Source: Burkholderiales bacterium | GTDB lineage: Bacteria; Pseudomonadota; Gammaproteobacteria; Burkholderiales; Ga0077523 | Direction: 5' to 3' | Assembly: GCA_019745565.1 (NCBI GenBank) | Contig: JAIESW010000029.1 | Coordinates: forward strand, 62,001-126,000 | DNA: 64,000 nucleotides | The notes under the pieces: generated by a model | What the model was told of the DNA's origin: nothing | Seen by the model: only the letters and a program-made list of their open reading frames with translations | Database searches by the model: none | Shown: positions 25,509 through 32,942 of the stretch, one piece after another | How the letters are laid out: every line of letters starts with the position of its first letter | Numbering within the stretch: position 1 is the stretch's first letter | Program-made: the position numbers and the translations under genes

Positions 25509-25649
25509 TAGAAAGTGCCTTGGAGGTCTGGTGGTGCACTTATTTTTACTTCGACGGAACCATTTACGCCAATTTAGTACGACCCAAACGAAGAAAGCAA
25601 ACACACCTTGATGTTTGGTCGTCGCATGTAGAGAGAACCAGGCACTGGA

Positions 25650-25682
25650 AAAAAGAAGGCCCGCAGCGGCGGGCCTCTTTTC
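25650..25682. terminator. Bidirectional intrinsic terminator
   Basis: AGGCCCGC (25657-25664), loop AGCG, GCGGGCCT (25669-25676), flanked on the left by AAAAAAGAA and on the right by CTTTTCG. It has a classic stem plus U-run in both directions and lies immediately after the nicotinamidase stop at 25705. Confidence 0.85.
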
Positions 25683-25704
25683 GACCAGTCGACGTCAACT
25701 GCCG

Positions 25705-26436
25705 CTAAGCAAGATCCCCCGACTGAATCCTCTTCACCCCCTTCTTCCCCATCTCCTTCCAAGCCGCCTCGAGCCCCGTGCCTCCGAGATTGATCCCCCT
25801 GCACGCATCCTCGATCACCGCCGCCTGAAACCCTGCCGTCGTCGCATCCATCGCACTCCACCCCACGCAGAAGTCGGTGGCCAGCCCGGCGAGGAAGCAG
25901 CGCTTCACGCCACGCTGCTTCAAGTAGCCGCTCAATCCCGTCGGCGTCTTCTTGTCCGCTTCCATGAACGTGGAGTAGCTGTCCACGTCGCGGTGGTAGC
26001 CCTTGCGGATCACGAGCATGGCGTGGGGGATGTCCAGGCCGGGCGCGAACTCGGCCCCCTCGGTGCCTTGCACGCAGTGGTCGGGCCACAGCACCTGTTT
26101 GCCGTAGGGCACGTCGATCATCTCGAACGGCTTCTTCCCTTCGTGCTGTGAGGCGAACGAGATGTGGTCGGCCGTGTGCCAGTCCTGCGTCATCACGACG
26201 TACTGGAACTTCTTGGCGATGGTGTTGATGAGCGGGACGATCTCGTCGCCGTTGTTCACCGCCAACGAGCCGCCGGGGATGAAGCACTTCTGCACGTCCA
26301 CGACGATGAAGACATCCGTCGGGCCGGGTTTGATCTTGTCGTGGGCAAGGGCCTGAGCGAACCAGCCGGCGGACGTGCCGGCGACGGCCGCACCGGCGGC
26401 CAGTTTCATGAAGCTGCGACGATCGATTGCACTCAT
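25705..26436 (-). CDS. pncA: Nicotinamidase / isochorismatase-family amidase with Tat signal
   Basis: 243 residues from an ATG at 26436 with GAGGGG upstream. The catalytic triad is visible: D47 in VVDVQKCF, K145 in VIRKGYH and C190 in ATDFCVG. The metal site is DWHTADH (85-91). The group WPDHCVQGTEGAEF is typical of nicotinamidase, which turns nicotinamide into nicotinate for NAD salvage. Unusually the protein starts with DRRSFMKLAAG and a hydrophobic stretch ending in ALA, a twin-arginine signal, so it is predicted to act in the periplasm. A strong terminator follows directly. It is downstream of hyuB. Confidence 0.85.
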   Translation of the reverse strand: MSAIDRRSFMKLAAGAAVAGTSAGWFAQALAHDKIKPGPTDVFIVVDVQKCFIPGGSLAVNNGDEIVPLINTIAKKFQYVVMTQDWHTADHISFASQHEGKKPFEMIDVPYGKQVLWPDHCVQGTEGAEFAPGLDIPHAMLVIRKGYHRDVDSYSTFMEADKKTPTGLSGYLKQRGVKRCFLAGLATDFCVGWSAMDATTAGFQAAVIEDACRGINLGGTGLEAAWKEMGKKGVKRIQSGDLA

Positions 26437-26485
26437 TTCGTTTTCCCCTCGGGTTGCTGCGTTGGTCAGTGGGCGTACCGCGCGG

Positions 26486-28249
26486 TCAGGCGCCGCCGTG
26501 CGCTTCGATTCTGGAACTTTCGGCCACCCCCTGCAATGTGGCGCGCAGTCGTTGCGTGGCCGGCAGATCCGGTTGGCCGTTGCTGTCGAGCACCACGCCG
26601 AAGCGCTGCCGTGCGTTGGCGGCGGAGTAGTAGCCGCGCAGCACGTCGCGGGCCACGTGGAACGGGTCGCGGGCCAAAGGTTCGCCGTAACCACCGCCGC
26701 CCGGCGTGGAGACGGTGACGGTGTCGCCTTCGGCGAGCGGGATGTCCTGATCCTTGGAGAGGTGCGGCGGCACGTATTCGGTGCCGCGCACTTTGGCGTG
26801 CACGGCGTTGGTGCCGCCGTCTTCGCCGCCGAGCGCCCCGCGGGGGCCGAAACGACCGTGGTCCATCACCATGGAGGCGCGCGCCTCGCCGCGCCGCAGC
26901 TTCACCGAGTAGGTGACGCCAAAGCCGCCGCGCTGCTCGCCGGCACCGCCCGAACCTTCGTGGATCGCGTAGCGTTCGAAGACCACCGGGTAGCGCTGCT
27001 CCATCACTTCGATGGGCGTGGTCTTGGAAATGCCGATGGTGGAGCAGCCGTTCGAGATGCCGTCGCCGGCGCGCGAGCCGCCGTAGCCGCCGCCGGAGAT
27101 GACGTACATCACGTACTGACGGCCGGTCTTCGGGTCCATGCCGCCGAGGGCGAAGTTGCCGGAAGTACCGGCGGGCGCCGCGAACAATCGGTCGGGGATG
27201 GCTTTCACCAGTGCGTCGAACACGGCTTCCGCGATGCGCTGGCTCACCTCGGCCGCGCAGCCCGACACCGGCCGTGGATACTTCGCATAGAGGAACGTGC
27301 CTTCGGGTTCGACGATCTTCAGCGGCTCGAACGTGCCGGCGTTGATGGGCACTTCGGGGAAGACGTGCTTCACCGCGAGGTAGATCGACGACTTGGTCGT
27401 GGCGATCACGCTGTTCATGGGGCCGGAGCAGGGCGGCGACGAACCGGTCATGTCGAAGGTGAGCGTGTCGCCCGACTTGGTGATGGCCATGGCGATCCGG
27501 AGCGGGTCGTCGACCACGCCGTCGGAGTCGACCCAGGCTTCGCCGCGATACGTGCCGTCGGGAATCGTGGCGATCTTTGCGCGCATCTGCTGCGCGGCGC
27601 GGCGCTTGAGCTCGGTGATGGCGGCTTCCACCTCGTCGGCGCCGTAGCGGTCGAGGAGGGCCGTGAGTCGCTTCTCGCCGACAGCCAGCGCCGCGGCCTG
27701 GGCCTGGATGTCGCCGATGCGCTGGTCGCCCAGGCGGATGTTGGACAGGATGATGGACAGGATCTCTTCGTCCAACACGCCGCGCTTGAAGAGCTTCACG
27801 GGCGGCAGGCGCAGGCCTTCCTGCTCCACTTCGGTCGCGTTGGCCGAGAAGCCGCCGGGCACCATGCCGCCGGTGTCGGGCCAGTGGCCGGTGTTGGCGA
27901 GCCAGCACCACAGCCGTTCGCGATAGAAGAACGGCTTCACGAACTTCACGTCCATCAGGTGCGTGCCGCCCAGGTACGGGTCGTTGACGATGTAGACGTC
28001 GCCCGGCGACAGATCGCGTGCGCGTTCGATCACGGCCTGGGTGGAGAATTGCATGGTGCCGACGAAGACCGGCAGGCCCAGATCGCCCTGGGCGATCAGC
28101 TCGCCGGTGTCGCGGTGATAGATGCCGTCGGAGCGGTCGAGCGCCTCGGAGATCACCGGGCTGAAGGCGGATCGCACGAACGCGAGATCCATCTCGTTGC
28201 AGACCTGCTGGAGCCCGTTCTGGATGACGGAGAGGGTGATCGGATCCAT
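26486..28249 (-). CDS. hyuB: Hydantoinase B/oxoprolinase beta-type subunit
   Basis: 587 residues. It opens with DPITLSVIQNGLQQVCNEMD and carries GDVYIVNDPYLGGTHLMDVK, WLANTGHWPDTGGMVPGG, the DMTGSSPPCSGPMNS loop and the glycine-rich TVSTPGGGGYGEPLARDP at the C-terminus, all hallmarks of the HyuB family. With HyuA it hydrolyses hydantoins, 5-oxoproline or N-methylhydantoin at the cost of ATP; in the acetophenone and acetone carboxylase relatives the same folds carboxylate ketones. Its partner hyuA is on the same strand but about 4.7 kb away instead of adjacent, which is unusual. Confidence 0.9.
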   Translation of the reverse strand: MDPITLSVIQNGLQQVCNEMDLAFVRSAFSPVISEALDRSDGIYHRDTGELIAQGDLGLPVFVGTMQFSTQAVIERARDLSPGDVYIVNDPYLGGTHLMDVKFVKPFFYRERLWCWLANTGHWPDTGGMVPGGFSANATEVEQEGLRLPPVKLFKRGVLDEEILSIILSNIRLGDQRIGDIQAQAAALAVGEKRLTALLDRYGADEVEAAITELKRRAAQQMRAKIATIPDGTYRGEAWVDSDGVVDDPLRIAMAITKSGDTLTFDMTGSSPPCSGPMNSVIATTKSSIYLAVKHVFPEVPINAGTFEPLKIVEPEGTFLYAKYPRPVSGCAAEVSQRIAEAVFDALVKAIPDRLFAAPAGTSGNFALGGMDPKTGRQYVMYVISGGGYGGSRAGDGISNGCSTIGISKTTPIEVMEQRYPVVFERYAIHEGSGGAGEQRGGFGVTYSVKLRRGEARASMVMDHGRFGPRGALGGEDGGTNAVHAKVRGTEYVPPHLSKDQDIPLAEGDTVTVSTPGGGGYGEPLARDPFHVARDVLRGYYSAANARQRFGVVLDSNGQPDLPATQRLRATLQGVAESSRIEAHGGA

Positions 28250-28365
28250 GGGCGGCGCGCGCTGGCGGGGAACGCGAAGTGTAGCGCTTGTGTCACACCC
28301 GGGGCAGTTCCCTGATCCGTCCGGATCGGGTTAGAGTGCGCGGCAACATCGTTCCTGGAGGCCCG

Positions 28366-28878
28366 ATGAAGGCAGCGGTGGCGCTGGACTGGCTGATGGC
28401 CGGTTTCATGGGGTTGTTCGTTCCGGTGGGGCCCTTCGTGGCCACCGCCATTTCACGCGATCCGGCCTACCTGCGCGATTACCGGCACACGGTGCTCAAG
28501 GGGGCCCGCCACCTCCGCGGCCAGGTGCGCTCGCGAGCGTTCTCGCGCTACGTGCTATACCAGCGCAATCGGCTGTTCCGGCGCGAGGCCGTGGTGGGCG
28601 AATGCACCCATTGCGGCAACTGCTGCATGCACCGCAGCTGCATCTTCCTCGATTGGAGCGCGGAGGGCGAATCGCGCTGCCGCATCTACAACACCGCCTT
28701 CTGGAAGAAGCTCGCCTGCGGCCGCTATCCGGAGAGCGGGATGGACATCGCGCTGTACCAGTGCCCGAGCTTCACGGCCGTCCCCGGGATGGAACAGGTG
28801 CCGCGCCGCCGGGTGATTCCGCTGGTGCCCGTGCCGACCCCGCCCACCGAGGCGCTGCAGCGCCAGAGCATGCAATAG
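28366..28878 (+). CDS. YkgJ-like Fe-S/zinc cluster protein
   Basis: 170 residues from an ATG at 28366 with CTGGAGG upstream. It has a hydrophobic N-terminal segment (WLMAGFMGLFVPVGPFVATAI), then eight cysteines, four in ECTHCGNCCMHRSC (80, 83, 86, 87, 92) and others at 105, 118 and 133 (YQCPSF). This is the CxxCxxCC pattern of the YkgJ/UPF0153 family, thought to bind an iron-sulphur or zinc centre. Function is unknown. It precedes btaA by about 90 bases on the same strand and may belong to the same transcript. Confidence 0.75.
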   Translation: MKAAVALDWLMAGFMGLFVPVGPFVATAISRDPAYLRDYRHTVLKGARHLRGQVRSRAFSRYVLYQRNRLFRREAVVGECTHCGNCCMHRSCIFLDWSAEGESRCRIYNTAFWKKLACGRYPESGMDIALYQCPSFTAVPGMEQVPRRRVIPLVPVPTPPTEALQRQSMQ

Positions 28879-28880
28879 AA

Positions 28881-28921
28881 CTGGCATGGCGGGGTAATAC
28901 CCCTGTCACGGGAGCTGCCTA
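28881..28921 (+). promoter_or_regulatory. Possible PHO half-sites upstream of btaA
   Basis: CTGGCAT at 28881 and CTGTCAC at 28903 are 22 bases (two 11-base steps) apart and CTGCCTA begins at 28915. PHO boxes are built of CTGTCAT-like half-sites at 11-base intervals. The middle position (28892, GGGTAAT) fits badly, so this is a weak candidate that gains weight mainly from the stronger site at 31628. Confidence 0.35.
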
Positions 28922-28969
28922 GGCTGCGGCGGGTTTTCATGGTGCCGCGCCGGCGGCAAGGGATCCCTC

Positions 28970-30184
28970 CTGAAGCCCGACGATCTGACGTTCCTCGACC
29001 GCATCGACCAGCGGGTCTTCGATGCGATCTACTCCCGCTCCCTGGTCTACAACACCTGCTGGGAAGACCCGGCGGTGGACCGGCAGGCTCTGCAGCTCAA
29101 CCCGGATGACGTTGTCCTGGTCATCACCAGCGCTGGCTGCAACTCCCTGGATTACGCCCTGTGCGGGCCGCGGCGGGTTCATGCGGTGGACGCCAACCCA
29201 CGCCAGACCGCCCTGCTGGAGCTCAAGCTGGCCGGCATCCGGCGGCTCGCATACGAAGACTTCTTCAAGGTCTTCGGGCACGGCCGGCATCCGCAGTTTC
29301 GCGAGATCTACGGAGATGCGCTGCGGGCCGACCTGTCACCGTTCGCCCAGGCCTTCTGGGATCGCAACGGCAACTGGTTCACCCATCCCGAGGAGCGTGG
29401 GAGTTTCTACTACCACGGGCTCGCCGGCATCGTCGCGCGCGGGATGCGCGGCTACCTCAAGCTGCGGCCCAAGCTCGAGCGCGCTATCCGCGACCTCACC
29501 GACGCGCCCAGCGTCGACGAGCAGCGCCACATCTACGACAGCCGCATCAAGCCGCTGCTGTGGAACAAGCCGATGAACTGGATGCTGGGGCGGCAGCTCA
29601 CGCTGTCGCTGCTGGGTGTGCCGCACCCGCAACGGAAGGAAGTGCAGGCGCAGCATCATGGCGGCGTGGCGGGCTACGTGCGGCACGCCATCGAGTACGT
29701 CTTCCGGTATCTGCCGGTGGCGGACAACTATTTCTGGCGCGTTTACCTGCGCGGACATTACACGCAGCACTGTTGCCCGGAATACCTCAAGCGCCAGGGG
29801 TTCGAGCGGCTGAAGGGTGGGCTGGTGGATCGCGTGGTGCCGCATACGTCGACGGTCACGGAGTTCCTGCACTCGACGCCGGACCGGATCTCGAAGTTCG
29901 TGCTGCTCGACCACATGGACTGGATGAGTTCGTACTATCCCGAGGCACTCGCAGCCGAGTGGGAGGCCATCTTCGATCGCGCCGCGCCGGGCGCAAGGGC
30001 CATCTTCCGCTCCGCGCACGCCAAGCCGCGGTATCTCGATCGCGTGTCGGTCGTCGCCGCCGGTGGCCGGCGGCCGGTCAAGGAGCGGCTGCGCTTCCAC
30101 GACGAATGGGCGCGCGAGCTCACGCGGCAGGATCGCGTGCACACCTACGCCGGGTTCCACATTGCCGATGTCCTCGTCCCCTAG
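28970..30184 (+). CDS. btaA: BtaA: S-adenosylmethionine:diacylglycerol 3-amino-3-carboxypropyl transferase
   Basis: DUF3419/BtaA family, about 404 residues. The homology-like N-terminus (FDAIYSRSLVYNTCWEDPAVD) lies upstream of the first standard start, a GTG at 29072, so the gene must begin earlier. The frame contains no ATG, GTG or TTG back to a TAA at 28895. CTG at 28970, six bases after AAGGGA, is the best candidate; otherwise a one-base shift from the ATG at 28939 is possible. Family motifs follow: VLVITSAGCNSLDYAL, RVHAVDANPRQTALLELKLA and LLDHMDWMSSYYPEAL. The enzyme joins the homoserine moiety of SAM to diacylglycerol, the first step of betaine lipid (DGTS) synthesis at the inner membrane. 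Confidence 0.85.
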   Translation: MKPDDLTFLDRIDQRVFDAIYSRSLVYNTCWEDPAVDRQALQLNPDDVVLVITSAGCNSLDYALCGPRRVHAVDANPRQTALLELKLAGIRRLAYEDFFKVFGHGRHPQFREIYGDALRADLSPFAQAFWDRNGNWFTHPEERGSFYYHGLAGIVARGMRGYLKLRPKLERAIRDLTDAPSVDEQRHIYDSRIKPLLWNKPMNWMLGRQLTLSLLGVPHPQRKEVQAQHHGGVAGYVRHAIEYVFRYLPVADNYFWRVYLRGHYTQHCCPEYLKRQGFERLKGGLVDRVVPHTSTVTEFLHSTPDRISKFVLLDHMDWMSSYYPEALAAEWEAIFDRAAPGARAIFRSAHAKPRYLDRVSVVAAGGRRPVKERLRFHDEWARELTRQDRVHTYAGFHIADVLVP

Positions 30185-30188
30185 CGCT

Positions 30189-30929
30189 ATGCTGCTTGCC
30201 GATGCGCGGGTGCTGTTCCGCCTGTTGTGCGGACAGCCGCGCAAGGGGACGCATGCGGAGCGTCTCGCGGCGTTCTACGGTCCGCAGGCCGAACACTACG
30301 ACCGGTCGCGCGAGCGGTTGCTGCACGGCCGGCGCGAACTGATCGAGCTGCTGGACGTACCGCCGGGCGGCACGGTGGTGGAACTGGGCGGCGGTACGGG
30401 GCGCAACGTGGCGTACTTCCGGCAACGGCTCGCGTTCCTCAACCGGGTCGAGATCGTCGACCTGTGCCGGCCGTTGCTGGAGCAGGCGCGGCAGCGCGTG
30501 AAGGATTGGCCGAACGTCCACGTGATCGAGGCCGATGCGACTGCCTACGTGCCGGCGCAGCCGGTCGACGCGGTGTACTTTTCGTATTCACTGTCGATGA
30601 TCCCGGACTGGTTCCGCGCCATCGACAACGCGTTGGCCATGTTGAAGCCGGGTGGGCTGCTCGGGGTGGTGGACTTCTACGTGTCGCGGCGCGATCCGAC
30701 GCCGGGGTTCGCGCGGCACAGTGCCTTCGCCCGCAGTTTCTGGCGGGCGTGGTTCGATCGCGATGGTGTGTTCCCCAATCCGGATCATCTGCCGTACCTG
30801 ACTTCCCATTGCCGCACCGACGTGCTGCTGGAGCGGGACGGCACCGTGCCCGGCATCCCGTTCGTGCGCGTGCCGCATTATCTTTTCATCGGTCGGAAGC
30901 GCCGACCGGTGCGCGGGGTGCTGGCCTAG
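30189..30929 (+). CDS. btaB: BtaB: SAM-dependent N-methyltransferase for betaine lipid
   Basis: 246 residues, class I methyltransferase. The SAM site is TVVELGGGTGRNVAYFRQ near 61, the acidic end of strand 2 is VEIVDLCRPLLEQA, and VYFSYSLSMIPDWFRAIDNA is the conserved post-motif region seen in BtaB. It methylates diacylglycerylhomoserine three times to give DGTS. It starts four bases after btaA (an upstream in-frame ATG at 30168 would overlap btaA), so the two are an operon. Its TAG stop shares the bases CTAG (30926-30929) with the convergent ceramidase-like gene. Confidence 0.87.
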   Translation: MLLADARVLFRLLCGQPRKGTHAERLAAFYGPQAEHYDRSRERLLHGRRELIELLDVPPGGTVVELGGGTGRNVAYFRQRLAFLNRVEIVDLCRPLLEQARQRVKDWPNVHVIEADATAYVPAQPVDAVYFSYSLSMIPDWFRAIDNALAMLKPGGLLGVVDFYVSRRDPTPGFARHSAFARSFWRAWFDRDGVFPNPDHLPYLTSHCRTDVLLERDGTVPGIPFVRVPHYLFIGRKRRPVRGVLA

Positions 30930-31588
30930 CCGGTCGAGCGGCGGCTGCTGCGCCTCGAGACGAAGCCTGCGAGGCCGATGCCGAGGGCGTAGAGCACCGC
31001 GGCGTTCAGCAGGTGCCACATGAAGTGCGTGCCTGCTTGGAAGATGTGGCACACGGCCAGGTCGATGGTCCGCAGCGCCAGCGACAGCCCGAAGAGGATG
31101 GTGGCGATGATGAACGGTGCCCCGAGCGCGCCCTTGGTCGCCACGAGGGAAACCGATATGCCGCCGAGCACGGCGAGCGGCGGCACGTAGGCGATGGAAC
31201 CGTTCAGCCACTCGGCGGTGAAATAGCGCTCGACCATGTACGCCGTGACGGCGTAGCTCATGACCATCAGCGCGGCGTTGATGTTGCCGAACCCCACGGC
31301 ACGCACGAGCAGCCGTTGCAGAAAGAACCAGGTGAAGAGGGCGATCGCCGCCGTGTCGAGCGCCGCGGCCCACCGCGTGGCGAAAGTGTGGAAGGCGAGG
31401 CTGCAGATGCCGACGAGCGCGATCAGGTAGGCGAGCACGCGGAAATCCCACGTACGCCCCCGGCCCTTGCGCCAGACCAGCCAGGCCGCCAATACGAAAC
31501 CCAGGTTCGAGGCAGCGTTGAACGGTTCCTCGAAGAAACCGGGGCCGGTGCGTTCGCAGTACAGGTCGATCTCGTGAAACCAGTTCAT
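30926..31588 (-). CDS. Ceramidase-like (CREST superfamily) membrane hydrolase
   Basis: 220 residues and seven predicted membrane helices. It begins with DLYCERTGPGFFEEPFNAASNLGF, and the zinc-binding histidines lie in SLAFHTFATRWAAALD and GTHFMWHLLNA, the pattern of alkaline ceramidases and bacterial ceramidase-domain proteins. Known members split an amide in sphingolipids; as most betaproteobacteria lack sphingolipids, the natural substrate here may be another acyl-lipid. It is convergent with btaAB and divergent from psiF, and its start lies 57 bases from a PHO-box candidate. Together this suggests a part in phosphate-starvation lipid change. Confidence 0.82.
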   Translation of the reverse strand: MNWFHEIDLYCERTGPGFFEEPFNAASNLGFVLAAWLVWRKGRGRTWDFRVLAYLIALVGICSLAFHTFATRWAAALDTAAIALFTWFFLQRLLVRAVGFGNINAALMVMSYAVTAYMVERYFTAEWLNGSIAYVPPLAVLGGISVSLVATKGALGAPFIIATILFGLSLALRTIDLAVCHIFQAGTHFMWHLLNAAVLYALGIGLAGFVSRRSSRRSTG

Positions 31589-31627
31589 GGCACTCCCGTG
31601 GGTAGTCGTGGCCAGCCCGGACCATAC

Positions 31628-31645
31628 ACGTCAGACCCCTGTCAT
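31628..31645. promoter_or_regulatory. PHO box candidate between the ceramidase-like gene and psiF
   Basis: ACGTCAG-ACCC-CTGTCAT: two heptamers with the standard 4-base spacer. The second is a perfect PHO half-site, the first keeps the GTCA core. It lies 40 bases from the ceramidase-like ATG and about 168 from that of psiF, so PhoB could serve either direction. Confidence 0.55.
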
Positions 31646-31812
31646 GTGCAAGAGGCAGTAGCGCGATCCGAGACTTCCAGGCGCGCGATCTGCGGCGAGG
31701 TCTCAGCGCGGAGAACTTTTCGGGCGAGGCTCCTACGATCCGTCCCGGGTCGCACCACACGATCCGAAGTCCCACCACCGCCGACTACCGACACCTCAAA
31801 AAGGGGAACACC

Positions 31813-32103
31813 ATGAAACTCGTCATCACCGCCGTCGCGCTGTGTCTCGCCGTTTCCGCCCCCGCCTTCGCCCAGACGCAGAAGGAGAAGATGAAGGGCT
31901 GCAATGCCGAGGCCAAGACCAAGGCCCTGAAGGGCGACGAGCGCCGCGCCTTCATGAGCCAGTGCCTGTCCCTCACCGCTGCCGAGAAGGTGGAGCGGCA
32001 AGCCCAGGTCGACAAAGCCAAGGCGTGCATCGCCGAGGCGAAAGGCAAGGCCCTCAAGGGCGATGCGCGCAAGAAGTTCGTGAGCGAGTGCAGCGCCGCC
32101 TGA
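31813..32103 (+). CDS. psiF: PsiF-family phosphate-starvation protein
   Basis: 96 residues. AAAGGGGAA precedes the ATG. A Sec signal (LVITAVALCLAVSAPAFA) leads to the periplasm. The mature part is two PsiF repeats: MKGCNAEAKTKALKGDERRAF at 27-47 and KACIAEAKGKALKGDARKKF at 70-89, each with a C-x20-C pair (30/51 and 72/93). PsiF is a known Pho-regulon gene in E. coli; its function is unknown. A PHO-box candidate lies upstream at 31628. Confidence 0.88.
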   Translation: MKLVITAVALCLAVSAPAFAQTQKEKMKGCNAEAKTKALKGDERRAFMSQCLSLTAAEKVERQAQVDKAKACIAEAKGKALKGDARKKFVSECSAA

Positions 32104-32448
32104 AGCACCGCTTCACCGCAGTCTCCTGACGTAGCTCCTCCCCCCTTGGCCGGGACACGAAAGTGTCTCGGCCTTTTCTTTGGGTTCGGGGTTTCGTCGG
32201 GGAGGCCCGGCCACCAGCCACATGCACGCCTTCCCCCAGCTTTGCTGGGGGAAGGTTGGGATGGGGGCAAGGGTTTAGCGGGGATGCTGGCGTCATCGAG
32301 GCTTCTTCGCCGGCAGGCCCCCACCCTAACCCTCCCCCACCTGCGGTGGGGGAGGGGATGTACCCCCTACCTTCGCCGGACGACGCAGTGCCCCTTCCCC
32401 CAGCTTTGCTGGGGGAAGGTTGGGATGGGGGCAAGCGGCGTATCCCTG
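32104..32448. repeat. REP-like array between psiF and the RidA-like gene
   Basis: Three units: 32227-32271, 32320-32371 and 32391-32436. The first and third share an identical 43-base core (32229-32271 and 32393-32435) with stem CCCCCAGC/GCTGGGGG, loop TTT, then GAAGGTTGGGATGGGGGCAA. The middle unit is in inverted order with a CCCCCACC/GGTGGGGG stem. Apart from the short AAGTGTCTCGGCCTTTTCTTTGGG-type end of the psiF transcript at about 32140-32185 (GGCCGGGACACGAA / TTCGTG-like), no other feature is seen. Confidence 0.8.
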
Positions 32449-32919
32449 CTAGTCCGCAATCACCGCCACCGCTTCGATCTCGATCAACAGTTCCTCCAGC
32501 ACCAACCCCGGCACCCCCACCATGGTGCTGGCCGGCGCCTTCTCCGGGTTGATGTACTTCGCCCGCTCCTCGCCGACGATCTTCCACTTCGCGCGGTCGA
32601 GGTTGACCACATAGATGTTGAACTTGAGCACGTTGTCGATCGTGGCGCCCGCCGCGGCCAATGCGACCTTCATGTTCTCGAACGTCTGCCGGGTCTGGGC
32701 GCGCAGGTCACCCGGAAACATGACCTGGCCCTTGTCGTCCCACGAGACCTGGCCGCTCACGAAGATCAGCTTGCCTTCGACCACAGTGGTCACCTGCGAG
32801 AACATGGGCGAGGCGAACAATCCCTGCGGGCGCAGATGCTCGACCGCGAAGTCGTCCGCCCGAGCGGTCGTGGCAAGGGCGCACAGAGCGAGTGCGAACA
32901 GGATGAGGCGTTGCGGCAT
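32449..32919 (-). CDS. RidA/YjgF-family protein with signal peptide
   Basis: 156 residues from an ATG at 32919 (GGGAGACCAGA upstream). A Sec signal (LILFALALCALATTARA) precedes a complete RidA domain: FSQVTTVVEGKLIFVSGQVSWD, QTFENMKVALAAAGATIDNVLK and ERAKYINPEKAPASTMVGV. The arginine normally placed near the end for substrate carboxylate binding is not obvious. RidA enzymes hydrolyse reactive imines and enamines in the cytoplasm; a periplasmic version next to HyuA is unusual. It starts 23 bases after hyuA and probably shares its transcript. Confidence 0.85.
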   Translation of the reverse strand: MPQRLILFALALCALATTARADDFAVEHLRPQGLFASPMFSQVTTVVEGKLIFVSGQVSWDDKGQVMFPGDLRAQTRQTFENMKVALAAAGATIDNVLKFNIYVVNLDRAKWKIVGEERAKYINPEKAPASTMVGVPGLVLEELLIEIEAVAVIAD

Positions 32920-32942
32920 TCTGGTCTCCCGGGAGTCGTTGT

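Noticed and set aside
26375..28315. Long plus-strand frame over hyuB
   Set aside because: Shadow of the HyuB coding sequence.
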